Source: Aristolochia californica (lineage: Eukaryota > Streptophyta > Magnoliopsida > Piperales > Aristolochiaceae). From it: a DNA stretch of 64,000 nucleotides. Shown one piece after another: positions 12,151 through 24,849 of this stretch. The notes beneath the pieces are model-generated. The model saw nothing but the letters and a program-made list of their open reading frames with translations. It was not told the DNA's origin and searched no databases. Where the stretch lies: contig JARWKL010000010.1 of the NCBI GenBank assembly GCA_029961685.1, forward strand, positions 15,149,931 to 15,213,930, given 5' to 3'. Position 1 is the first letter of the stretch; each line of letters opens with the position of its first letter. The position numbers and the translations under genes were made by a program.

Positions 12151-14846
12151 GTCAACACTCAGTTAAAAATCCCCCGCCTCCCCCTTTTCCCGACGATTAC
12201 GAAACCTGATATATAAAAACTAAATAGAGTTTACAATCCCTAAAAATTACAGACACTTTCTGGAATTATTACACTCTAAATTTTTGCGTTGTGAATTTCC
12301 ATTTCAGATGTGTACTTTTTTTCTTAAATCAAAACTTGAGTTTTCACTTTCCCTTCATCTTGTAAAAAAAATAAATAAAAGGAAAATAGATCACTACAAA
12401 AGGAAAATTTTAGAGTTGATGTATTGAAAAAATTTAATGCAAAAACAAATGTAAGTATGGAAAATTTATTCACACACCACAAATGAACACAAAAGTTTTG
12501 TTATCCAAGTTTGGGAAATTCCACTAGTTCAACCGCAATAACTTGGAATTTTATAAGAAAGAGATCTTTCTACACATGTTTTAAAAAATGGATATGTATG
12601 CTTCAAACATGTTAAAGATGCAAATGCCCTATGGATCCAAACCTTTTAAAGAGAATAACATTAAATTCTCAATTAAATGTGCGGTGGGATACTTTCCCGA
12701 GTCAAACAAGCCATTATTTTGCCCAAATACAAAAAGCTTACCTCACGATCTAAGATGATTGTAAAGGATTTATCATGCGTAACGGGCTATATTTTTGTTA
12801 CAAATGGATTGGGTGTCAACAGTCAGGTAAAAATCTCTTGCCACCCCCTTTTCTAGACGATTGCAAAACCTAATATATAAAAATTAAAACGAGTTTACAA
12901 TCGCTAAAAATTACAGAGAGTTTCGTGAATTATCACTCTCCACATTTGTGCATTGTTCATTTCCATTTCATATGTGTACTTTTTATTCTTAAATCAAAAC
13001 TAGAGTTTTCACTTTCCCTTAATCTCATAAAGAAAAAAAGATATAAAGGCAAATAGATCACTACAAAATGAAAATTTTAGATTTTATGTATGGAAAATAT
13101 TTAAAGCAATAAAAAATGTAAGTAAATAAAATTTATTCACAGACCACAAATGAACACAAAAGTTTTGTTATCCAAGTTTGGGAAATTCCACTAGTTCAAC
13201 CATAATGGCATGGAATTTTATAAGAAAGAGATTTTTCTACACATGTTTTAAAAAATGGATATGCATACTTGAAACATGTTAAAGATGCAAATGACCTATG
13301 GATCATCAAATTTTAAAGAGAATAACAATAAATTCTCAAGTGAACGTGTGGTGAGATATTTACCCGAGTCAAACAAGCCATTATTTTGCCCATTTACAAA
13401 AAGCTGGCCTTACGATCATTGATGATTGTAAAGTGATTTATGATGGGTAATGGGCTATAGTTTTGTAAGGAATGACTTATGGATTGGGAGTCAACACTCA
13501 ATTAAAAATCCCTCGCCTCCCCATTTTCCCGATGATTGCAAAATCGGATTTGTAAAAACTAAAAAGAGTTTACAATTCCTAAAAATTACAGACAGTTTTT
13601 GGAATTATCAATCTCGACATTTGTGCATTGTGCATTGTGCATTTCCATTTTAGATGTGTACCTTTTTTCTTAAATCAGAACTTGAGTTTTCACTTTCCTT
13701 ACATCTCTCGTAAACAACAAAGGACATAAAAGGCAAATAAATCACCACAAAATGAAAATTTTAGAGTTAATGTAGGGAAAGATTTTAAAGCAATAACAAA
13801 TGTAAGAAATAAAATATATTCACACACAAAAATGATCACAAAAGTTTTTTTATTCATGTTTGGGAAATTCCACAAGTTCAACCCGAATCTTTTAGATTTT
13901 ATAAGAAAGAGATTTTCCTACACATGTTTTAAAAAATGGATTTGTCTGCTTGAAACATGTTAAAGATGCAAATGACCTATGGATCTAAACTTTTTAAATG
14001 AATAACATTAAATTCTGAAGTGAACGTGCGGTGGGATATTTACCCCAGTCAAACAAGCTATTATTTTGCCCATTTGGAAAAACCTGACCTAACGATCATA
14101 GATGATTGTACAGTGATTTATCATGCGTTACGGGCTATATTTTTTGTATGGAATGACTTATGGATTGGGAGCCAACACTTAGTTAAAAATCCCCCGCCTC
14201 CCCCTTTTGCCGACGATTGCAAAACTTGATATTTAAAACTAAAAACAGTTTACAATCCCTAAAAGTTACAGACACTTTTTGGAATTATCACACTTTAAAT
14301 TTGTGCATTGCCCATTTCCATTTTAGATGTGTACTTTTTTTTCTTAAATCAAAACTTGAGTTTTTACTTTCCCTTCATCTCGTAAACAAAAATAAATAAA
14401 AGGCAAAAAGTTTACTACAAAATGAAAATTTTAGAGTTGATGTATTGAAAAAATTTAAAGCAATAACAAGTGTAAGTAAATAAAATTTATTCACACACCA
14501 AAAATGAACACAGAAGTTTTGTTATCCAAGTTTGGGAAATACCACTAGTTCAACCCTAATAGCTTTGAATTTTATAAGAAAGAGATTTTTCTAGAAATGT
14601 TTTAAAAAATGGATATGCATTATTGAAACATGTTAAAGATACAAATGACCTATGGATCCAAACGTTTTAAAGAGAATAACATTAAATTCTCAAGAGAATA
14701 TGTGGTGGAATATTTACCCGAGTCAAACAAGCCATTATTTTGCCAATTTACAAAAAGCTAATCTAACGATCATAGATGATTGTAAAGTGATTTATCATGC
14801 ATAATGGGCTATATTTTTTTTGTAAGGAATGACTTATGGATTGGGA
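12151..14846 (+). repeat. Local three-monomer repetition
   Basis: The monomers starting at 12151 and 14171 share GAGTTGATGTATTGAAAAA (12407 and 14427 regions) and a CACTCTAAAT/CACTTTAAAT variant. They lie about 2,020 bp apart, or three monomers. The intervening unit at 13490 carries a triplicated GCATTGT string at 13623-13642. This fits a past three-monomer exchange; the similarity is visible but not extreme. Confidence 0.5.
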
Positions 14847-16193
14847 GTCAAGACTCAGTTAAAAATCCTGTGCCTCCCCCTTTTCCAGACGATTGGAAAA
14901 CCAGATATATAAAAACTAAAAAGAATTTACAATCCCTAAAAATTACAGACACTTTTTGGAATTATCACTCTCTATATTTGTGCATTGTGCATTTCCATTT
15001 TAGATGTGTACTTTTTTTTAAAAATCAAAACTTGAGTTTTCACTTTCCCTTCATCTCCTAAACAAAAAAAGAGACAAAAGGCAAATAGATCACAAGAAAA
15101 TGAAAATTTAACAGTTTTATGTATGGAAAAAAATTAAAACAATTACAAATGTAAGTAAAGAAAATTTATTCACACACCACAAATGAACACAAATGTTTTG
15201 TTATCCAAGTTTTGGAAATTGCACAAGTTCAACCCTAATAGCTTTGAATTTTATAAGAAAGAGATTTTTCTACACATGTTTTAAAAAATAGATATGCATG
15301 CTTGAAACAAATTAAAGATTCAAATGACCTATAGATCCAAACCTTTTAAAGAGAATAACATTAAATTCTGAAGTGAACGTGCAATGGAATATTTGCCCGA
15401 GTGAAACATGCCATTATTTTACCCATTTAAAAAAAGCTGACCTAACAATCATAGATGATTCTAAAGTGATTTATCTTATGTAACGGGCTTTATTTTTTTA
15501 TGGAATGACTTATGGATTGGGGGTCAACACTCAATTAAAAATCCCCTCCCCCTTTTCCTGACGATTGCAAAACCTTATACATAAAAACTAAAAAGAGTTA
15601 ACAATCCCTAAAAATTACATAAAATTTTTGGAATAATCAATCTCTACATTTGTGCATTGTGCATTTCCATTTTAGATGTGTACATTTTTTTCTTAAATAA
15701 AAACTTCAGTTTTCACTTTCCCTTCTTCTCGTAAACAAAAAAAAGAGATAAAAGGCAAATAAATCATAACAAAATTAAAATTTTAATGTTTTTGTATGGA
15801 AAACATTTAAAGCAATAACAAATGAAAGTTTAGAAAATTTGTTCACACACCACAAATGAACACAAAAGTTTTATTATCCAAGTTTGGGAAATTCCACAAG
15901 TTCAACACTAATACCTTGGAATTTTATAGGAAAGAGATTTTTCTACACATGTTTTAAAAAGGGATATGCATACTTGAAACATGTTAAAGATGCACATGCC
16001 CTATGGATCCAAACCTTTTAAAGAGAATAACATTAAATTCTCCAGTGAACGTGCGGTGGGATATTTACCCGAGTCAAACAACCCATTATTTTGCCCATTT
16101 ACAAAAAGTTGACCTAACGATCATAGATGATTGTAAACTGATTTATCATGCATGATAGCTATATTTTTTAAAGGAATGACGTTTGGATTGGGA

Positions 16194-17533
16194 GTCAACA
16201 CTCAGTTATAAATACTCCGCCTCCTTCTTTTCCCGACGATTGCAAAACCAGATATACAAAAACTAAAAAAAGTTTACAATCCCTAAAAATTACAGACACT
16301 TTTTGGAATTATCACTCTCTAAATTTGTGCATTGTGCATTGTGCATTTCCATTTTAGATGTGTACTTTTTTTTCTTAAATCAAAACTTGACTTTTCACTT
16401 TCCCTTCATCTCGTATACAAAAAAAAGAGATAAAAGGCAAATAGATCACAACAAAATCAAAATTTTAGAGTTTATGTATGGAAAAAATTTAAATCAATAA
16501 CTAATGCAAGTAAAAAAAATTTATTAACACACCACAAATGAACACAAAAGTTTTGTGATCCAAGTTTGGGAAATTCCACTAGTTCAGCCCTAATAGCTAG
16601 GAAATTTATAAGAATGAGATTTTTCTACACATGTTTTAAAAAATGAATATGCATACTTGAAACATGTTAAAGATGCAAATGACCTATAGATCAGCACCTT
16701 TTAAAGAGAATAACATTAAATTCTCAAGTGAACATGCGTTGGGATATTTACCGAGTCAAACAAGCCATTATTTTGCCCATTTACAAAAAGCAGACATAAC
16801 CATCATAGATGATTGTAAATTGAGTTATCATGTGTAACGGGCTATATTTTTGTAAGAAATGACTTATGGATTGCGAGTTAACACTCAGTTAAAAATCCCC
16901 CGTCACCCCTTTTTCCAGACGATTGCCTAAAAAGAGTTTAAAATTACTAAAAATTATAGACACTTTTTGGAATTATCACTCTCTACATTTGTGCATTTTG
17001 CATTTCCATTTTAGATCTGTACTTTTTTTTCTTAATTCAAAACTTGAGTTTTCACTTTCCCGTCATCTCGAATACAAAAAAAGAGATAAAAGGCAAATAG
17101 ATCAAAACAAAATCAAAATTTTAGAGTTTATGTATGGAAAAAATTTAAATCAATAACTAATGTAAGTAAAACTGATTTATTAACACACCACAAATGAACA
17201 CAAAAGTTTTGTGATCCAAGTTTGGGAAATTCCTCTAGTTCAACCCTAATAGCTAGGAATTTTATAAGAAAGAAAGTTTTCTACACATGTTTTAAAAAAT
17301 GAATATGCATGCTTGAAACATATTAAAGATGCAAATGACCTACAGATCAGCACCTTTTTAAGAGAATAACATTAAATTTTCAAGTGAACGTGCATTGGGA
17401 TATTTACCCGAGTCAAACAAGCCATTATTTTGCCAATTTACAAAAAGCTGACCTAACGATCATAGATTATTGTAAAGTGATTTATCTTGTGTAATGGGCT
17501 ATATTTTTTTAAGGAATGACTTATGGATTGGGA
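16194..17533 (+). repeat. Adjacent duplicated monomer pair
   Basis: Neighbouring monomers share otherwise rare variants in the same order: AAATCAATAACTAATG, ATTTATTAACACACC, GTTTTGTGATCC, AATGAATATGCAT and GATCAGCACC. The offset is about 657 bp. This is best read as a fairly recent single-monomer duplication. The first monomer also has a GCATTGTGCATTGTGCAT slippage string near 16328. Confidence 0.7.
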
Positions 17534-19392
17534 GTCAACACTCATTTAAAAATCCCCCACCTCCCCCTTTTCCCGACGATTATAAAACCTGATATATAAA
17601 AACTAAAAATAGTTTACAATCTCTATAAATTTCAAACACATTTTGGAATTATCGCTCTCTACATTTGTGCATTGTGCATTTCCATTTTAGATGTGCACGC
17701 TTTTTTCTTAAATCAAAACTTGAGTTTTCACTTTCCCTTCATTTGGTAAACAAAATAGTAATAAAAGGCAAAAAGATCACAACAAAATGAAAATTTTAGA
17801 GTTTATGTATGGAAACAAATTTAAATCAATAACAAATGTTATTAAAGAAAATTTATTCACACACCACAAAAGAACGTAAAAGTTTTGTTATCCAAGTTTG
17901 GGAAATTCTACAAGTTCAACCCTAATAGCTTGGAATTTTAGAAGAGAGATTTTTCTACACAAGTTTAAAAAAATAGATATTCATGCTTGAAACATGTTAA
18001 AGATACAAATGACCTATGGATCCTAACCTTTTAAAGAGAATACCATTAAATTCTCAAGTGAACGTGTGGTGGGATATTTACCCGAGTCAAACAAGCCATT
18101 ATTTTACCCATTTACAAAAAGCTGACCTAACGATCGTTGATGATTGAAAAGTGATTTATCATGTGCAACGGGCTATATTTTTGTAAGGAATGACTTATGG
18201 ATTGGGAGTCAACACTCAGTTAAAAAGCCCCCGCCATCCCCTTTACCCGACGATTACAAAACCTTATATATAAAAACTAAAAAGAGTTTACTATCCCTTA
18301 AAATTATAGACAATTTTTGGAATTATCACTCTCTAAATTTGAACATTGTGCATTTCTATTTTTTATGTGTGCTTTTTTTTCTTAAATCAAAACTTGAGTT
18401 TTCACTTACCCTTCATCTCGTAAACAAAAAAAGAGATAAAAGGCAAATAGATCACAACTTAATGAAAATTTAGGAGTTTATGTATGGAAAAAATTTAAAG
18501 CAATAACAAATGTAAGAAAATAAAATTTATTCACACACCACAAATGAACACAAAATTTTTGTTATCCAAGTTTTGGAGATTCCACTAGTTCAACCCCAAT
18601 GGCTTGAAATTTTATAAGAAAGAGATTTTTCTGCACATGTTTTAAAAAATGGATATGCATGCTTGAAACATGTTAAAGATGCAAATGACCTATGGATCAA
18701 AATCTTTTCAAGAGAATAACATTAAATTCTCAACTGAACATGCGGTGGGATATTTACCCGAGTCAAACAAGCCGTTATTTTGCCCATTTGTCAAAAGTTG
18801 TCCTTACGATCATTGATGATTGTAAAGTGATTTGTGATGCGTAACAGGCTATAGTTTTGTAAGGAATTACCTATGGATTGGGAGTCAACACTCAGTTAAA
18901 AATCCCTCGCCCAACCCTTTTCCCGACGATTGAAAAACCTAATATATAAAAACTAAAAAGAGTTAAAATACCTAAAAAGTACAGACAATTTTTGGAATTA
19001 TCACTCTCTACATTTCTGCGTCGTGCATTTCAATTTTAGATGTGTACTTTTTCTTTATCTCATAAAAAAAAAAGGCAAATAGATCACTACAAAATGAAAA
19101 TTTTAGAGTTTATGTATGGAAAAAATTTAAAGCAATAACAAATATAAGTAAACAAAATTTATTCACACACCACAAATGAACACAAAAGTTTTGTTATTCA
19201 AGTTTGGGAAATTTCACAAGTTCAACCCTAATAGCATGGAATTTTATAAGAAAGAGATTTTTCTACACGTGTTTTAAAAGATGGATATGCATGCTTGAAA
19301 CATGTTAAAGATGCAAAGGCCCTATAGATCCAAACCTTTTAAAGAGAATAACATTAAATTGTCAAGTGAACGTGCGATGGGATATTTACCCG

Positions 19393-19954
19393 AATCAAAC
19401 AAGCCATTATTTTGCCCATCTAAAAAAAGCTGACCTAACGATCATAGATGATTGTAAAGTGATTTATCATGTGTAAGGAATGACTTATGGATTGGGAGTC
19501 AACACATAGTTAAAACTCCCCCGCCTCCCCCTTTTCCCGATGATCGTAAAACCTGATATAACAAAAACTAAAAAGAGTTTACAATCCCAAAAAATTATAG
19601 AGACTTTTATGTATTATCAATCTTTACATTTGTGCGTTGTGCATTTCCATTTTAGATGTGTACTTTTTTTTCTAATCAAACAAGCCATTATTTTGCCCAT
19701 CTAAAAAAAGCTGACCTAACGATCATAGATGATTGTAAAGTGATTTATCATGTGTAAGGAATGACTTATGGATTGGGAGTCAACACATAGTTAAAACTCC
19801 CCCGCCTCCCCCTTTTCCCGATGATCGCAAAACCTGATACAACAAAAACTAAAAAGAGTTTACAATCCCAAAAAATTATAGAGACTTTTATGTATTATCA
19901 ATCTTTACATTTGTGCGTTATGCATTTCCATTTTAGATGTGTACTTTTTTTTCT
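19393..19954 (+). repeat. 281 bp tandem duplication inside a monomer
   Basis: 19393-19673 is repeated as 19674-19954 with only three differences by eye. The copied piece spans AATCAAACAAGCC through the C-rich tract to the T-tract. At the joint, TTTCT from the T-tract runs straight into AATCAAACAAG. AATCAAA is present both in the normal continuation (TTAAATCAAAAC) and at the duplication start, so a 7 bp microhomology marks the event. Both copies share a ~18 bp loss (CGGGCTATATTTTTGTAA region). Confidence 0.92.
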
Positions 19955-22900
19955 TAGATCAAAAGTTGAGTTTTCACTTTCCCTTCATCTCGTAAACAAA
20001 AAAAGAGATAACAGGCAAATATATCACAACTAAATGAAAATTTTAGAGTTTAAGTAATGAAAAATTTTTAAACAATAACAAATTTAAATAAGGAAAATTT
20101 AATCACACACCACAAATGAACGCAAAAGTTTTGTTATCCAAGTTTGGGAAATTCCACAAGTTACCCCCTAATAGCTTAGAATTTTAGAAGAAAGAGATTT
20201 TTCTACACATGTTTTAAAAAATGGATATGCATGCTTGAAACATTTTAAAGATACAAATGACCTATGGATCCAAACCTTTTAAAGAGAATAACATTAAATT
20301 CTCAAGTGAACGTGCAGTGAGATATTTACTCGAGTCAAACAAGCCACTATTTTGCCCATTTACAAAAAGTTGAACTAACGATCATAGATGATTGTAAAGT
20401 GATTTATCATGTGTAACGGGCTATATTTTTTTAAGGAATGACTTATGTATTGGGAGTCAACACTCAGTTAAAAATCCCCCACTTCCTCCTTTTCCTGACG
20501 ATTGCAAAACCTGATATATAAAAACTAAAATGAGTTTACAATCCCTAAAAATTACATTCACTTTTTGGATTTATCACTCTCTACGTTTTTGCATTGTGCA
20601 TTTCCATTTTAGATATGTATGTTTTTTTTCTGAAATCAAAACTTGAGTTTTCACTTTCCCTTCATCTGGTAAACAAAGAAAGAGATAAAAGGCAAATAGA
20701 TCACAGCAAAATAAATATTTTAGAGTTTATGTAAGTAAAAAATTTATAGCATTAAAAAATTTCAGTAAAGAAAATATATTCACACACCACAAATGAACGC
20801 AAAAGTTTTGTTATCCAAATTTGGGAAATTGCACAAGTTCAACCCTAATAGCTTGGAATTTTATAAGAAAGAGATTTTTCTACACAACTTTTAAAAAATA
20901 GATATGCATGCTTGAAACATCTTAAAGATGCAAATGCCCTATGAATACAAACATTTTAAAGAGAATAAAATTAAATTCTCCAGTGAATGTGCGGTGGGAT
21001 ATTTACCCAAGTAAAACAAGCCATTATTTTGCCCATTTACAAAAAGTTGACGTAACGATCATAGGTGATTGTAAACTGATTTATTATGTGTAACGAACTA
21101 TATTTTTTTAAGGAATGACTCATGGATTGGGTGTCAACACTCAGTTAAAAATCACCCTCCGCCCCCTTTTCCCGACTACTGCAAAACCTGATATATAAAA
21201 ACTAAAAAGAGTTTAAAATCCCTAAAAATTACAGAGACATTTGTGTATTTTCACTCTCTATATTTGTGCATTGTGCATTTCCATTTTAGAAGTGTACTTT
21301 TTTTCTTAAATCAAAACTTGAGTTTTCACTTTCCCTTAATCTCGTAAACAAAAAGAGAAAAAAAGGAAAATAGATCACTACAAAGGGAAAATGTAAGAGT
21401 TTATGTATTGAAAAAATTTAAAGCAATGACAAATGTAAGTAAAGAAAATTTATTCACACACCACAAATGAACACAAAAGTTTTGTAATCCAAGTATGGGA
21501 AATTCCACTAGTTCAACCCTAATAGCTTGGAATTTTATAAGAAAGAGATTTTTCTACACATGTCTTAAAAAATGGATATGCATGCTTGAAACAAGTTAAA
21601 GATACAAATGACCTATGGATCCAAAAATTTTAAAGTGAATAACATTAAATTCTCAAGTGATGTGCGGTGGGAGATTCACCCGAGCCAAACAAGCCATTAT
21701 TTTGCCCATTTACAAAAAGCTGACCTTACGATAATTGATGATTGTAAAGAGATTTATGATGCATAACAGGCTATAGTTATGTAAGGAATGACTTATGAAT
21801 TGCGAGTTAACACTCAGTTAAAAATCGCCCGCCTCCCTATTTTCCTAACGATTGCAAAATCTGATATATAAAAACTAAAGAGAGTTTACAATCCCTAAAA
21901 ATTACAGACATTTTTTAGAATTATCACACTCTACGTTTGTGCAATGTGCATTCCATTTTAGATGTGTACGGTTTTTTCTTAAATCAAAACATGAGTTTTC
22001 ACTTTCCGTTCATCTCGTAAAAAAAAAAAAAAAGAGATTAAAGGCAAATAGATCACAACAAAATGAAAATTTTAGAGTTTATGTATGGAAAAAATTTAAA
22101 ACAATAACAAATGTCAGTAAAGAAAATTTATTCACACAGTACCAATGAACGCAAAAGTTTTGCTATCCAAGTTTAGGAAATTCCACAAGTTCAACCCTAA
22201 TAGCTTGGAATTTTATAAGAAAGAGAATTTTCTACACATGTTTAAAAAAAGAGATATGCATGCTTGAAACATGTTAAACATGCATATGACCTATGGATCC
22301 AAACCTTTTAAAGAGAAAAACATTAAACTCTCAAGTGAACCTGAAGCGGGATATTTACTCGAGTCAACCAAGCCATTATTTTGCCCATTTACAAAAAGCC
22401 GAACTAAGGATCATAGATGATTGTAAAGTGATTTATCATGTGTAACAGGCTATATTTTTTTGGAAGGAATGACTTATGGATTGGGAGTCAACACTCAGTA
22501 AAAAATCCCTCGCTTCCCCCTTTTCCCAACGATTGAAAAACTTGATACATAGTCACTTTTTGGAATTATAACTCTCTACATTTGTGCATTGTGCATTTCC
22601 ATTTTTGATGTGTTCATTTTTTTCTTAAATATAAACTTGAGTTTTCATTTTCCCTTCATCTTGTAAAAAAAAAGAGATAAAAGGCAAATTGATCATAACA
22701 AAATGAAAATTTTAGAGTTTATGTCTAGAAAAAATTTAAAGCAATAACAAATGTAAGTAAAGAAAATTTATTCACACACCACAAATGAACACAAAAATTT
22801 TGCTATCCATGTTTGGGAAATTGCACAAGTTCAACCCTAGTAGCTTGGAATTTATATTAAAGAGATTTTTCTACACATGTTTTAAAAAGTGGATATGCAT

Positions 22901-23795
22901 GCTTGAAACAAGTTAAATATGCAAATGCCATATGGATCCAAACCTTTTAAAGGGCATAACATTAAATTCTCAAGTGAACGTGCGGTGAGATATTTTCCCG
23001 AGTAAAAAAGGCCATTATTTTGCCCATTTACAAAAAGCTGACATTACGATCATAGATGAGTGTATAGTGATTTATCATGCATAATGGGCTATAATTTTGT
23101 AACGAAAGACATATGGATTGGTTGTCAACACTCAGTTAAAAATTCCCCGCCACCCCCTTTTCCTGACGATTGCAAAACCTGTTATATAAAAAAAAATGTT
23201 TACAAACCCTAAAAATTATAGAGACTTTTGTGAATTATCATACTCTACATTTGTGCATTGTGCATTTCCATTTTGATTGTGTACTTTTTTTTTCTTAAAT
23301 AAAAAGTTGAGTTTTCACTTTTCCTTCATCTTGTAAACAAAAAAAGAGATAAAAGGCAAATAGATCACAACAAAATGAAAATTTTAGAGTTTATGTATGA
23401 AAAAAATTTAAAGAAATAACAAATATAAGAAAGAAAATTTATTCACACACCACAAATTAACACAAAAGTTTTGTTGTTCAAGTTGGGGAAATTTTACAAG
23501 TTCAACTGTAATAGCTTGGAATTTTATAAGAAAGATATTTTTCTACACTTGTTTAAAAAAATGGATATGCATGCTTGAAAAATGTTAAAGATGCAAATGC
23601 CCTATTGATCCAAACCTTTTAAAGAGAATAAATTTAAATTCTCAAGTGAACGTGCGGTGGAATATTTACCCCAGTCAAACAAGCCATTATTTTGCCCATT
23701 TACAAAAAGCTGACATAACGATTATAGATGATTGTATAGTGAATTATCATGCTTAACGGGCTATATTTTTGTAAGGAATGTCTTATAGATTGGGA
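19955..23795 (+). repeat. Mainstream array block
   Basis: This block has five to six monomers at 673-681 bp, except the unit starting at 22487 (637 bp), which lost about 40 bp between GATACAT and AGTCACTTTTTGG near 22550, removing the segment just after the TATA-like box. Nothing but satellite is present. Confidence 0.92.
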
Positions 23796-24599
23796 GTCAA
23801 CACTCAGTTAAAAATGCCCCGCCTCCCCCTTTTCCTGATATATAAAAACTAAAAAGAGTTTACTATCCCTAAAAATTACAGACACTTTTTGGAATTATCA
23901 CTCTCTACATTTTAAAAAATGTTTACTCATGCTTAAAACATGTTAAAGATGCAAATGACCTAAGGATTAAATTTTTTTAAAGAGAATAACATTAAACTCA
24001 TAAGAGTTTACAATCCCTAAAAATTATAGACACTTTTTAGAATTATCACTCTCTACATTTGTGCATTATGCATTTCCATTTTAGATGTGTACGTTTTTTC
24101 TTAAATCAAAACTTTAGTTTTCACTTTCCTTTAATCTCGTAAACAAAAAAAGAGATAAAAGGCAAATAGATCACAACTAAATAATAATTTTAGAGTTAAT
24201 GTTGGGAAAAAATTTAAAGCAGTAAAAACTGTAAGAAAAGAAAATTTATTCACACACCAGAAATGAACACAGTTTTGTTATCCAAGTTTGGAAAATTCCA
24301 CTAGTTCATCCCTAATAGCTTGGAATTTTATTAGAAAGAGATTTTTCTACTCAAATTTTAAAAAAAGGATACGCATGCTTGAAACATGTTATAGATGCAA
24401 ATGACCTATGGATCCAAACCTTTTTAAAAGAATAACATTAAATTCTCAAGTTTGGGTGCGGTGGGATATTTACCCGAGTCGAACAAGCCATTATTTTGCC
24501 CATTTACAAAAAGCTGACCTAATGATCATAGATGATCGTAAAGTGATTTATCATGCGTAACGGGCTATATTTTTTTGAGGAATGACATATTGATTGGGA
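23796..24599 (+). repeat. Chimeric monomer with inserted downstream segment (804 bp)
   Basis: At about 23911 the sequence leaves the normal path after CTCTCTACATTTT and jumps to AAAAAATGTTTACTCATGC, the dyad region from about 300 bp further on. It follows that for about 87 bp through AAAGAGAATAACATTAAACTC. At about 24001 it jumps back to TAAGAGTTTACAATCCC, so the stretch through CTCTCTACATTT occurs twice. The net gain is about 127 bp. The entry point matches that of the boundary monomer at 2345. Confidence 0.82.
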
Positions 24600-24849
24600 G
24601 TCAACACTCAGTTAAAAATCCCTCGCCTCCCCCTTTTGTCGACGATTGCAAAACCTGATATTGAAAAAGTAAAAGGAGTTTACAATCTATAAAAATTACA
24701 GACACTTTCTGGAATTATCTCTCTCTACATTTGTGCATTGTGCATTTCCCTTTTACATGTGTACTTTTTTTTGTTAAATCAAAACTTCACTTTTCACTTT
24801 CCTTTCATCTTGCAAAAAAAAAGTAGATAAAAGGCAATTAGATCACCAC
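24600..24849 (+). repeat. Satellite stretch leading into block B
   Basis: This is the first part of the monomer that starts at 24600: C-rich tract, a degenerate TATA region and the T-tract. It resembles the equivalent part near 44.83 kb only weakly, so block B is placed after it. Confidence 0.7.

Larger units (their letters stand above)
8085..19392 (+). repeat. Mainstream array block
   Basis: This block has sixteen to seventeen monomers with regular 657-691 bp spacing, now carrying AATTCTCAAG rather than AATTCCCAAG. Small local changes include a 20 bp loss between the C-rich tract and GAGTTT at 16926, and losses near 19050 and 19476 that shorten one unit to 614 bp. Nothing other than satellite is present. 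Confidence 0.93.
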
